From Nocardioides renjunii (GTDB lineage: Bacteria; Actinomycetota; Actinomycetes; Propionibacteriales; Nocardioidaceae): a stretch of 64,000 bases of DNA. Each line of letters begins with the position of its first letter. The first letter of the stretch is position 1. The notes under the pieces are model-generated. The model saw only the letters and a program-made list of their open reading frames with translations. It did not search any database and was not told the origin of the DNA. Location of the stretch: the NCBI RefSeq assembly GCF_034661175.1, contig NZ_CP141058.1, forward strand, positions 3,720,001 to 3,784,000. The letters are read 5' to 3'. A program made the translations under genes and the position numbers. Below are positions 25,331-35,270 of this stretch, piece by piece.

Positions 25331-26326
25331 TCAGCCGGTGAGGAGCTTGAGCACCGCCCGCTCGAGCGCCGCCTGCCGGGCGTCGGAGGAGTCGTACTCG
25401 CCACGGACCGTGATGGTCTGACCGCGCTCGTAGGCCTCGACGACCCGCGGGTCGACGTAGGACGTGCGAGCCAGGGTCGGGGTGTTGCCGAGGAACTCCG
25501 AGACCTCCTTCATCGCGCTGGAGACGGCGCGCTTGCGCGAGGCCTTGGTCTGCCCCGGCTCGGAGGTGTCGGCGAGGGCGGCGGCCGCGATCACGGTGGC
25601 GTGCCAGGTGCGGAAGTCCTTGGCCGTCGCATCGATGCCGAAGCAGCCGCGGATGTAGTCGTTGACGTCGCTCGACGACAGGTCGCGCCAGCGCTTGCCG
25701 TCCTTCCAGGCCAGCAGCTCGTCACCCCCGCCGCGCCGGCGTCGCATCACCTCGAGCGCCTCGATCGCCGACGGGTCGTCGATCTCGATGTTGTGCTCCA
25801 CGCCCGACTTGCCGACGAAGGCGAACCGCATGCGGTCGCCGTGCCGCGACACGTGCTCCTTGAGCAGCGTCGTCAGGCCGAAGGAGCCGTTGGTGTCGGT
25901 GTAGACGTCGTTGCCGATGCGGAAGTAGCCGAGGTCGAGCAGCCGCACCGCCACGGCGCACGCCCGCTCGAGCGACATCCCCTCGGCGCCGATGTCGGTG
26001 AGCACCCGCTCGCGCGCCTTGGACAGCGCCTTGCCGAAGTCGAGGATCCGGTCGAACTTGGCGGCGTCGCGGCTGGCGCGCCACTGCGGGTGGTAGAGGT
26101 ACTGGCGCCGGCCGGCGTCGTCGGTGCCGACGGCCTGCAGGTGGCCGTGGGGGTAGGGCGTGATCCATACGTCGCGCCAGGCCGGGGGGATGACGAGCGC
26201 CTTGCAGCGCGCGACCTCCTCGGGTCCCAGCTTGTCGCCGTGCTGGTCGAGGTAGGTGAAGCCCTTGCCCGAGCGGCGACGCGTCCAACCGGGCTGGTGG
26301 GGAGCCGTCCGCCGCAGTCGAGGCAT
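25331..26326 (-). CDS. DNA topoisomerase IB (poxvirus/bacterial type)
   Basis: 331-aa enzyme that relaxes supercoils by a 3'-phosphotyrosyl nick. Conserved features: GKGFTYLDQHGDKL at the N-terminus, the catalytic-domain motif YFRIGNDVYTDTNGSFGLTTL, the KDFRTWHATV motif with the active-site His, and the predicted nucleophile Tyr290 in ARTSYVDP. TAGGTT lies 6 nt before the ATG (leaderless). Convergent with serC with only 17 bp between stops. Confidence 0.95.
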   Translation of the reverse strand: MPRLRRTAPHQPGWTRRRSGKGFTYLDQHGDKLGPEEVARCKALVIPPAWRDVWITPYPHGHLQAVGTDDAGRRQYLYHPQWRASRDAAKFDRILDFGKALSKARERVLTDIGAEGMSLERACAVAVRLLDLGYFRIGNDVYTDTNGSFGLTTLLKEHVSRHGDRMRFAFVGKSGVEHNIEIDDPSAIEALEVMRRRRGGGDELLAWKDGKRWRDLSSSDVNDYIRGCFGIDATAKDFRTWHATVIAAAALADTSEPGQTKASRKRAVSSAMKEVSEFLGNTPTLARTSYVDPRVVEAYERGQTITVRGEYDSSDARQAALERAVLKLLTG

Positions 26327-26417
26327 GCGGCGAACCTACTGGGCGCACGGTCGGCGACGTGCCACCCGGAGGGAGGGCATCGGTGGGGGCCCACCGTCGG
26401 TCCGCCGACGCGGAGCA

Positions 26418-26459
26418 GCAGCGCCCCGGGTGTCCCGTCCGGGACGCCCGGGGCGCTGC
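26418..26459 (-). terminator. strong terminator after collagen-like gene
   Basis: A long near-perfect stem, GCAGCGCCCCGGG with CCCGGGGCGCTGC, plus inner GTCCC/GGGAC, about 38 nt downstream of the collagen-like gene stop. The remaining bases of the 26327-26497 gap hold no gene that I can see. Confidence 0.75.
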
Positions 26460-26497
26460 CTCGCCGGTGGGTCCGCTCCGCTCGGGAGCGGACCGGA

Positions 26498-27556
26498 TCA
26501 GGCGCGGATCGTGATGGTGCGCACGACCGTGCCGTTCTTCTTGATGGTCACGACGTGCGCGCCGGAGGCCTTGGCGGCGCGGGCGGACACGACGTCCTCG
26601 TCACCGAGGCCCTGGGTCAGCTCGGCCAGCTTCTCGCCGTCGAGCTTGACGACCCACCGGACCTTCTTGCCCACGACGTCACCGGCCGCGCCGTCGTCGG
26701 TGGTGAGCGTGACCTTGATGCCGCGGTTCACCTTCGCGAACGAGAAGCGGCCCTCGGCGTCCACGACGGTGACGACGCCGTTGGCGCCGGCCGGCCCGGT
26801 CGCGCCGGCCGGGCCCGCGGGACCGACCGCGCCGGCGGGACCGGCAGGACCGGCAGGACCGGCAGGACCGGCAGGCCCGGTGGCGCCGTCCTGGCCGTCC
26901 GTACCGTCCTGACCGTCCATGCCGTCCACCCCGTCCTGCGCCTGCGCGAGGCTGGTGAACTCGTAGACGGTCGAGCCGTACTGCATCCGCTCGATGACGC
27001 CCTCACCCTTGACCCCCGAGCCCAGCGAGAACCCGCCGAACGCGACACGCGCCTGCGGCAGTGCGGCCTGCCACTCGGCCAGCGTGCCGTACCACTCCGA
27101 GCCCTGACCGCCGGCGGCGACGCCCGAGGGGTCGGCTGTCTTCGCGGTGGTGGACGACGACGACGTCAGCCACCACACGTTCCCGTAGACGGACTCGCCC
27201 ACGAGGATGTTGTAGTCGTTGCCGTTGCCGGCGATGCCATCGGCGTCGAAGACCAGCTGCTTGCCGGGCTCGGGCTGGCTGCCGGCCCAGGTCATCGAGG
27301 CCGACGAGGGGATGCCGCCGGTGAGGGCGAAGTAGCCCGCGGCCTTGTCGGTGGACGTCGAGCCCTCGGTCCAGACGTGCAGGCCGTCGCGCAGGAACTC
27401 CACGTGTCCGGTGGCACGCGTGTCGGCGGTGTTGAGGTCGCCGGGACGGATGGTGGCCGAGGCGGCGTGGGCCGGGACGGTCGTTCCGGCGACGGCGATG
27501 GCCGCAGCGGTGGCAGTGGTGACGAGGGCCGCGAGACGGCGCGTGCGGGATGACAT
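26498..27556 (-). CDS. secreted protein with short collagen-like Gly-X-Y segment
   Basis: 352-aa exported protein. A signal peptide covers residues 1-31 (ending PAHAA). The first domain (about 32-200) is unassigned. A collagen-like run follows at about residues 212-264: first GMDGQDGTDGQDG, then repeated GPA triplets. The C-terminal domain (about 265-352) ends VVTIKKNGTVVRTITIRA. Collagen-like runs form trimeric rods, so a surface or extracellular fibre-like role is possible. AAGGGG acts as ribosome binding site. Confidence 0.8.
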   Translation of the reverse strand: MSSRTRRLAALVTTATAAAIAVAGTTVPAHAASATIRPGDLNTADTRATGHVEFLRDGLHVWTEGSTSTDKAAGYFALTGGIPSSASMTWAGSQPEPGKQLVFDADGIAGNGNDYNILVGESVYGNVWWLTSSSSTTAKTADPSGVAAGGQGSEWYGTLAEWQAALPQARVAFGGFSLGSGVKGEGVIERMQYGSTVYEFTSLAQAQDGVDGMDGQDGTDGQDGATGPAGPAGPAGPAGPAGAVGPAGPAGATGPAGANGVVTVVDAEGRFSFAKVNRGIKVTLTTDDGAAGDVVGKKVRWVVKLDGEKLAELTQGLGDEDVVSARAAKASGAHVVTIKKNGTVVRTITIRA

Positions 27557-27580
27557 GAGTGGTTGACCCCTTCGAGGGCG

Positions 27581-27597
27581 AGCGGCACCGTGCCGCT
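27581..27597. promoter_or_regulatory. 17-bp palindrome upstream of collagen-like gene
   Basis: AGCGGCACCGTGCCGCT is a perfect inverted repeat with a single-base centre, 25 bp upstream of the ATG at 27556. It could be an operator or a leader hairpin. The rest of the 218-bp gap shows no gene. Confidence 0.35.
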
Positions 27598-27774
27598 GCG
27601 CTCGCACCACTGCGGGGCCTCGACGCCGAGGTCCACCGGCCAGGTGGTGCGGCGTCAAGGACACCCTGTCGTCTGCCACACCAGAGGCGCGTTCGGCCAC
27701 TGCCCGTCCACCGTTCGACCACAGTGGACGTGTGCCTCCCGTGGGGATCGGCCACCCCCAGCGCGCGGTCTGCC

Positions 27775-29130
27775 TCAGCGCGCGGCCGGGCCGCCTCGCA
27801 GCACCCGCCGGGCGAGCTCGGCCTGGCTGGCGGACAACAGCTGCTCGGGGACGATGACCGGGTCGCGGCCCTCCACGACGAACGTGTAGGTGAACATGTC
27901 GGGCATCGGCGGCGTGCCCGTCGTCGGGGCCGTCACCACGGCCTCGTCGACCAGCGCGCGCAGGCCCGGCTCGACGGTGTCGTCGAGGTCGACCTCGACC
28001 GACTCCGTACGCCCGGCGAAGCCGCCGCTGCGCTCGACGCGGAGCCGGCCCGCCGGCGCCCCCGCGGGCACCGGCTGCTCCGCCGGGGTCGACGCACCCG
28101 TCGGCGCCGCCGGCTCCACGCCGACCTGCGCCCACGCCTGCCGCACCGCGTCGGCGTGCTGCCCGGCGACCGCGACGGTCGCCGCGGCGAAGGTGGCGAA
28201 GTCGGAGTCCGTCGGGACGTCGCCGCTGACGAGGGCGTCGTACCAGATGCGGCCGGCGCCCTCGATCGTGCGGCCCCCGATCGCCACCGCGGCGAGCTGG
28301 AAGGCCTTGTTGGGGATCCCGGAGTTGAGGTGGACGCCGCCGTTGTCGTTGGAGGTCTCGACGTAGTCGTCCATGTGGCCGACCTGCGGGTCGGTGCCGA
28401 GGTCGGGGTCGTCGTAGGCCGTGCCGGGAGCGGCCATGTCGCGCAGCGCCCGGGCCTGCACCGACGGCAGGAACAGGCCCTCGCCGATGAGCCAGTCCCC
28501 CGCGTCGGCCGTCTGCTCGAGCAGCCACTGCTTGAGGCAGGAGGCGAAGGCGTCGGCGACGGACTCGTTGAGCGCGCCCGACTGGTCCTGGTAGGCCAGG
28601 CCGGTGGTGTGCTCGATGACGGCGTGGGAGAACTCGTGGGCCAGCACGTCGACCGGCTTGGTGAAGCGCTCGAAGACCCGGCCGTCCCCGTCGCCGAAGA
28701 CCAGCTGCGTGCCGTCCCAGAAGGCATTGTTGTAGGCCTCGCCGTAGTGCACGGTGATGCTCACCGTGGCGCCCGCGTCGTCGTGGGAGTCGCGCTGGAG
28801 GGCCTCGGCGAACATCCGGAGCGTCTGCTCGATCCCCGTGGCGGCCTCGTCGACCGCCGTGTCGCCGGTCGCCGGCTGGTCCGCCTCTCGCGCCGGCGTG
28901 CCGGGCAGGGTCGTCGTCGATCCCGCGTCGTGGACGATCCAGTCCGGTCCCGTCGCCACCTGCGGGCCGGCCGTCGGTGTCGAACGCGCCTCGAGGGCCC
29001 GCCGCGCACGGAGGGCCTCGTCGTGCGCCGCAGCCTCGGGTCCGTCGACGCGCTCGACGAGCCAGGGCGGGATGAAGGTGCACCGAGGTGCTGCGGCAAC
29101 CAGGTCGGCGGAGGTGTCCCGAGGAGTCAT
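27775..29130 (-). CDS. M4 (thermolysin/protealysin-like) metalloprotease with C-terminal emfourin-like domain
   Basis: 451-aa protein. Residues about 15-28 ([12 protein letters not shown]) match the short propeptide motif of protealysin-type M4 enzymes. The catalytic domain has the zinc site HEFSH (His165, Glu166, His169), the third ligand in [10 protein letters not shown], and the substrate-stabilising region [13 protein letters not shown]. No signal peptide is evident, as in protealysin. After about residue 345 comes a linker and then [12 protein letters not shown], an opening I associate with emfourin, the inhibitor usually encoded beside protealysin. TAGACC lies 6 nt before the ATG. The protease call is firm; the fused inhibitor is inferred. 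Confidence 0.88.
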   Translation of the reverse strand: MTPRDTSADLVAAAPRCTFIPPWLVERVDGPEAAAHDEALRARRALEARSTPTAGPQVATGPDWIVHDAGSTTTLPGTPAREADQPATGDTAVDEAATGIEQTLRMFAEALQRDSHDDAGATVSITVHYGEAYNNAFWDGTQLVFGDGDGRVFERFTKPVDVLAHEFSHAVIEHTTGLAYQDQSGALNESVADAFASCLKQWLLEQTADAGDWLIGEGLFLPSVQARALRDMAAPGTAYDDPDLGTDPQVGHMDDYVETSNDNGGVHLNSGIPNKAFQLAAVAIGGRTIEGAGRIWYDALVSGDVPTDSDFATFAAATVAVAGQHADAVRQAWAQVGVEPAAPTGASTPAEQPVPAGAPAGRLRVERSGGFAGRTESVEVDLDDTVEPGLRALVDEAVVTAPTTGTPPMPDMFTYTFVVEGRDPVIVPEQLLSASQAELARRVLRGGPAAR

Positions 29131-29322
29131 GGGACAGGTCTACCGCCTCGCTCCGACACCCGGTAGGCCCGCCACCCGCCGGACAGGCCGTCCTCCGGCG
29201 TCGGCCCCTCGCTCACGAAGTCTCGATCTGACGCTGCGGCCACTAGACTTCTTGGCGCTGCGGCCCTGCTGGCCGCGCCCGGCCCCTGTGGCCGCCTCGT
29301 CTCCGCCCCGGAAGGCCCCTGC

Positions 29323-31215
<1,893 letters not shown>

Positions 31216-31225
31216 CCGAGGCGTC

Positions 31226-31894
31226 GTGACCTCCAGCCCCGACCAGCCGGCCCGTCCGCACGACGACGCGCTCGCCGGGCGGCTGGCTGCGTGGCTGGAG
31301 GGTCTCGGCCTCGCCGAGCAGCTCGGCGCTGCCGGGCTGCCGACCTACGAGCGCGACGAGGCGGGGGTCGTGCGCTGGCACGAGCCGGCGACCGGCGAGC
31401 CCCTCGACGCCGAGCGCCTCGAGGACCTCGACCGGCAGCTGCGCTCGGTGGGTGACGACCCGACGCACGGGGTGCCGGTGGAGCTGGTGCGGCTGCGGCG
31501 CGAGGGCCGCGTCCGGGCGGCGCTGCTCGACGGCGGCTGGTCGTCCTACGCCGAGGTGGGCCGGATGCGAGGCGTCTCGGAGAACGCGGCCAGGTTCGCG
31601 CTGCACAAGGCCGCGGGGCGCCGTACGGTCCTGCTGGTGCAGCACCAGGGCGAGACCCTGGTGCCGAGGTTCCAGCTCGACGACACCGGGGAGGTCCGCA
31701 GCGAGCTGCTGCCCGTCCTCGAGCCGCTGCTGGCCGCGGGCATCGACCCGTGGCGGGTGTGGGCCTGGCTCACCACTCCGGCGGCGCTGCTCGGCGGTGA
31801 CGTGCCGCACGAGGTGGCCCGCGACCCCGAGGAGCTGTCGGTGGTGCAGCGCGCCGCCGTCGCGCTGGCCGAGCGGGCTCGCACGACGCGATGA
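31226..31894 (+). CDS. HTH protein with Rv2175c/MbcA-like C-terminal region
   Basis: 222-aa soluble protein, GTG start, in operon with typA. The middle contains a probable helix-turn-helix (GGWSSYAEVGRMRGVSENAARFALHK). The C-terminal part, VPRFQLDDTGEVRSELLPVLEPLLAAGIDPWRVWAWLTTP, resembles both the C-terminal half of mycobacterial Rv2175c-type DNA-binding proteins and toxin-binding domains of Xre/MbcA/ParS antitoxins. No RES-type toxin gene is adjacent, so a chromosomal regulator is more likely than a toxin-antitoxin pair. Family assignment is tentative. Confidence 0.55.
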   Translation: MTSSPDQPARPHDDALAGRLAAWLEGLGLAEQLGAAGLPTYERDEAGVVRWHEPATGEPLDAERLEDLDRQLRSVGDDPTHGVPVELVRLRREGRVRAALLDGGWSSYAEVGRMRGVSENAARFALHKAAGRRTVLLVQHQGETLVPRFQLDDTGEVRSELLPVLEPLLAAGIDPWRVWAWLTTPAALLGGDVPHEVARDPEELSVVQRAAVALAERARTTR

Positions 31895-31930
31895 CCTGCG
31901 GCCCCCTCCGGTGACGGAGGTGGCCGCAGG
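31895..31930. terminator. bidirectional terminator hairpin
   Basis: CCTGCGGCC and GGCCGCAGG enclose an inner CCTCCG/CGGAGG stem with a GTGA loop. It fits exactly between the converging stops at 31894 and 31948 and can serve both genes. Confidence 0.8.
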
Positions 31931-31947
31931 CGCGTCGCCCCACGCGG

Positions 31948-34900
31948 TCAGTCGGTGACGACCGCGACGCCCTCGACCCGGACCGGGCCGCGGACCACGA
32001 CGAGTCGCAGCTCGCCGGTGCGGGCCTTGCGGAGGTCGACCTTGCGCAGCACCTGGGAGCGGTTCTTGCCCCGCAGGTTGACCGTCTTGATCCGCTTCTG
32101 GCCGACGTAGACGTTGAGCAGCGCCGGCTGCTTCGTCGTCGTCACCACGAGCACGACCCGCGTCGCGCGCCGCACCTTCTTCGACAGCTCCGCTCCGCGG
32201 TCCTGCGAGGCGACGTAGTCGTTGCCATAGGCTTTGCGGTCCTTCACCCGCGTCCAGCGACCGGACTGCCGGAAGGCGCCGTCGTCGTGGGGACGCGTGA
32301 ACGTCCGGCGCTCCGGGGTCGCGTCGGCGACACCGGCCGCGTTGACCGCGGCGACGACGAGCTCGTGGGTGCCGGGCTTGGCCCTCACCGTCAGGGACCC
32401 GTCCGCGCAGTCGACCTCCTTGCCGTCGAGCGTGCACTCGAAGGTGGCCGGTGCGGTGGAGCTGCCGAAGCGGAAGCGCTGCTTGCGCTCCAGCACGATG
32501 GCTCCGTCCTTCGGGCCCCTCTCGACGGTCGTCTCCGGGCTCGGGACGGCGGCGAGCTTGAACGAGGCGTCGTTGACGTCGAAGAAGTAGTTGTCGACCG
32601 CCTCGATCTTGATGCGTACGTCGCCGCTGGTGACGTTGGGCATCGTCAGCCGCTCGGACCCGTCGTTGGGCGTGCTGGCCGCGAGCACGGTGCCGAACGT
32701 CGTCCCGCCGTCGGTCGACAGCGAGACCTTCACGTTGGCCGCGAGCCGTTGGGTGTTGTTGACCGCCCAGGTCACCGGCACCGTGGCGCCGCCCGGGACC
32801 GTGGTCCCGGCCCCGGCCTGGGAGGTGACGAGGAACGGACCCGCGCCGGGGTCGATCCCGAGCGTGACGTCGTCGTGCGCCAGCCCCCCGCCGTTGGGGA
32901 ACAGGTCGCGCGCCGTCAGCCGGAACCTGATCGCCGGTGTCGTGTTGCCGAGGCTGCCGAGGTACTCGGCCCCGGGGAGGAACTCGGAGTAGCAGTCGAG
33001 GAGCGTGTCGGGCAGCTGCCGGTTGGGCAGGCCCGTGGCCGGCGGGCAGCTGCCCGTGGCGGCGTTGGTGTTGCCGGCGAGGATCTGCGCCATGTCGGGG
33101 AACACCCGCGTCGGGCTGCCGTCGGCGAGATTGATGCCCGGCGACGGGGACTTCAGGCTGTCCTCGTCGCTGACCACCGCGTCGTCGCCGAAGACGCGGA
33201 ACAGCGGACCGTAGACCTTGCGGTTGTCCGGCAGGCTGGTGCCCGAGCCGAAGTCGGCCTGCTCCCAGAGGTAGACGAGCGGGTCGCCGTCGACATCGGT
33301 GCCGGACCCGGTCAACGCGAACGGCGTGCGGATCGGGATCGTCCTCGCAGCGGGCGCCGTCACCACCGGCGCCGTGTTGTCGGCGAGCTCGTCGGTCTGC
33401 GGCAGGTCGATGCCGTTGTTGTCGGCCGGCCCGCCCTTCTCGGTCTCACCGACGAACCCGCTGACGCCGGCGCTGCCGCTGGCCACCGTCAGCGGCGCCT
33501 GGTCGAGGTCGGAGGGCCCGCCCTCGAAGAACATCCGCGGCTCCTCGTTGAAGATCACCTGGAAGCCGCGGTCGTCGATCGGCTCGACCAGGGGGTCGCC
33601 GTCCTCGTCGGAGTTGAACACCTCGTCGTAGCCCCACTGGGCGATCGACACGTCCTGGCCGGTGAGGGTCTCGACGGCCGCCTCGACGCCCGCGTTGGTG
33701 TAGTCGGTGCCGCGGGTGAGGGTGATCGGACCGGTGGCCCCCGGGAAGTCGAGGCTGATCGTCTCGCCGTCGGCGTCGAAGCCGCGCAGCGACACCGTCT
33801 GCACCTCGATGACGTTGTAGGGCGTCGACTGGACGGCCTCGACCTCGTCGACGGTGAGGAAGGAGAAGTAGGGGTCGGTGTGCGGCTGCAGGTCGTCGCG
33901 TCCGCAGATGCCGGCGTAGGCCATGACCGACGAGCCCGACCCCGGCTCGACCGAGGCCTCGGAGATGTTGTCGGCGCAGTTGCCGGCCGCTCCGTTGAAG
34001 GTGTGGTTGCCGCCGAACTGGTGCCCGATCTCGTGCGCGACGTAGTCGATCGCGAAGAAGTCGCCCTTGGGCTCCGCCAGCCCGGTGCAGCCGCCGCCCT
34101 TGTAGTCGCCGCCGACGACGCCGAGGTAGGCGACGCCGCCGCCGTCCTTGCCGAGCGCGATGTGGCCGACGTCGTAGCTGGAGGCGCCGATGAGCTGGCC
34201 CAGGACCGTGCGGTTCTGGCCGAGCGTGAGGATCGTGCAGCCGTCGAGGTCACCGGGGAGGTCGTCGTCCTCGGTGGTGGGGTCGCCCGGGTCGGCGACG
34301 TCGAAGCACGGCGCGGAGCCGCACGGCCCGTCGGGGCCGGTGGCCTCGGCCTCGGTGTCGAAGTTGAGCTTGTCGGTCTCGTTGACGAGGCGCAGCTCGG
34401 TGGCCAGGTCGTCGTTGTAGATCTGGTTGACGCGATTGATCAGCGTGACCTTCTCGGCCAGCACGTTGTCGGTGCCGAAGTAGGCCGCGTAGGACGGGTC
34501 GCTGGTGAGGGCGAGACGGTAGAAGTGGCGGTCGACGCGCTTGCCGGCGTCCGCGTCCTTGGCCTGCGCTGCCCGGACGGTGTCGCGCAGCGCGGTGATC
34601 TCGCCCTCCGTGCGCTCGCGCTGCGGAGCCGGCAGGTCGGCGGAGAAGTAGCTCAGGTGCGCGGTGGAGCCGCGGCGGTTGAAGGCCGGGTCGACGTACC
34701 AGTCGCTGCGGCCACCGGGCGTGCGGACGAAGGCGTGGAAGCCCATCGGCGTGATGTCGAGCGCGACGGTGGCGCGCGGGTCGTCCATGCCGCGTCCCGA
34801 CCAGGTGCGGATCTCGGGGTGCGCGCCCGCGAGCCCCGACTCCATGCGCTGGGTCTGCTCGACGCGGAAGGCCTGCAGGGAGCCGTCCGGGGCAGGGATC

Positions 34901-35142
34901 CGCACCACGGCGAAACCCTCGCCGGCCGGGAGCTCGTCGCGCAGCCCCGCGAGGTCGACCCGCGTGGCGGCGTAGGCCCTGGGCTCGACACGGATCTTGG
35001 ACCCGCTGAGGTCGAAGCCTCGCAGCGGGGCGAAGGTGCGGTCGTCGGGCGCCGCCGTGGCGACCGGGACGGTCGCGACGAGCACCCCCGCTCCCAGGAC
35101 GACGACGAGACTGGCGGCGATGCTGCGGATCCGGTGCGACAT
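31948..35142 (-). CDS. secreted M12B (reprolysin-like) metalloprotease, paralogue 1
   Basis: 1064-aa exported protease. The signal peptide is at residues 1-31 (SLVVVLGAGVLVATVPVATA). A propeptide-like region follows, then the metzincin domain with HEIGHQFGGNHTF (zinc ligands His370, His374, His380) and a downstream Met-turn candidate SSVMAYAGICG. Beyond lie Ig/cadherin-like modules, a repeat with FTRPHDDG, and a C-terminal beta-rich domain shared with paralogue 2 (YVGQKRIKTVNLRGK). Probable broad extracellular protease. GAGGAG ribosome binding site 6 nt before the ATG. Confidence 0.9.
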   Translation of the reverse strand: MSHRIRSIAASLVVVLGAGVLVATVPVATAAPDDRTFAPLRGFDLSGSKIRVEPRAYAATRVDLAGLRDELPAGEGFAVVRIPAPDGSLQAFRVEQTQRMESGLAGAHPEIRTWSGRGMDDPRATVALDITPMGFHAFVRTPGGRSDWYVDPAFNRRGSTAHLSYFSADLPAPQRERTEGEITALRDTVRAAQAKDADAGKRVDRHFYRLALTSDPSYAAYFGTDNVLAEKVTLINRVNQIYNDDLATELRLVNETDKLNFDTEAEATGPDGPCGSAPCFDVADPGDPTTEDDDLPGDLDGCTILTLGQNRTVLGQLIGASSYDVGHIALGKDGGGVAYLGVVGGDYKGGGCTGLAEPKGDFFAIDYVAHEIGHQFGGNHTFNGAAGNCADNISEASVEPGSGSSVMAYAGICGRDDLQPHTDPYFSFLTVDEVEAVQSTPYNVIEVQTVSLRGFDADGETISLDFPGATGPITLTRGTDYTNAGVEAAVETLTGQDVSIAQWGYDEVFNSDEDGDPLVEPIDDRGFQVIFNEEPRMFFEGGPSDLDQAPLTVASGSAGVSGFVGETEKGGPADNNGIDLPQTDELADNTAPVVTAPAARTIPIRTPFALTGSGTDVDGDPLVYLWEQADFGSGTSLPDNRKVYGPLFRVFGDDAVVSDEDSLKSPSPGINLADGSPTRVFPDMAQILAGNTNAATGSCPPATGLPNRQLPDTLLDCYSEFLPGAEYLGSLGNTTPAIRFRLTARDLFPNGGGLAHDDVTLGIDPGAGPFLVTSQAGAGTTVPGGATVPVTWAVNNTQRLAANVKVSLSTDGGTTFGTVLAASTPNDGSERLTMPNVTSGDVRIKIEAVDNYFFDVNDASFKLAAVPSPETTVERGPKDGAIVLERKQRFRFGSSTAPATFECTLDGKEVDCADGSLTVRAKPGTHELVVAAVNAAGVADATPERRTFTRPHDDGAFRQSGRWTRVKDRKAYGNDYVASQDRGAELSKKVRRATRVVLVVTTTKQPALLNVYVGQKRIKTVNLRGKNRSQVLRKVDLRKARTGELRLVVVRGPVRVEGVAVVTD

Positions 35143-35213
35143 GCGTGCTCCTCAGTGGCGGTGGACGCAGCCTAGGGCCGCTCACCGACAGGGCGCCATA
35201 CCTCCCGACGCGG

Positions 35214-35248
35214 ACCGCCCTGCCCCGACAGGGTCGGGGCAGGGCGGT
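35214..35248 (-). terminator. 16-bp perfect terminator stem after paralogue 2
   Basis: ACCGCCCTGCCCCGAC pairs perfectly with its complement around the loop AGG. It begins 23 bp downstream of the stop at 35271 and separates the two protease genes, implying separate transcripts. Confidence 0.85.
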
Positions 35249-35270
35249 CGTGGACGGTCGTCGTACGCGG

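Noticed and set aside
31226..31894. Toxin-antitoxin pair
   Set aside because: No toxin-like gene lies next to it; the neighbours are typA and a convergent protease gene.
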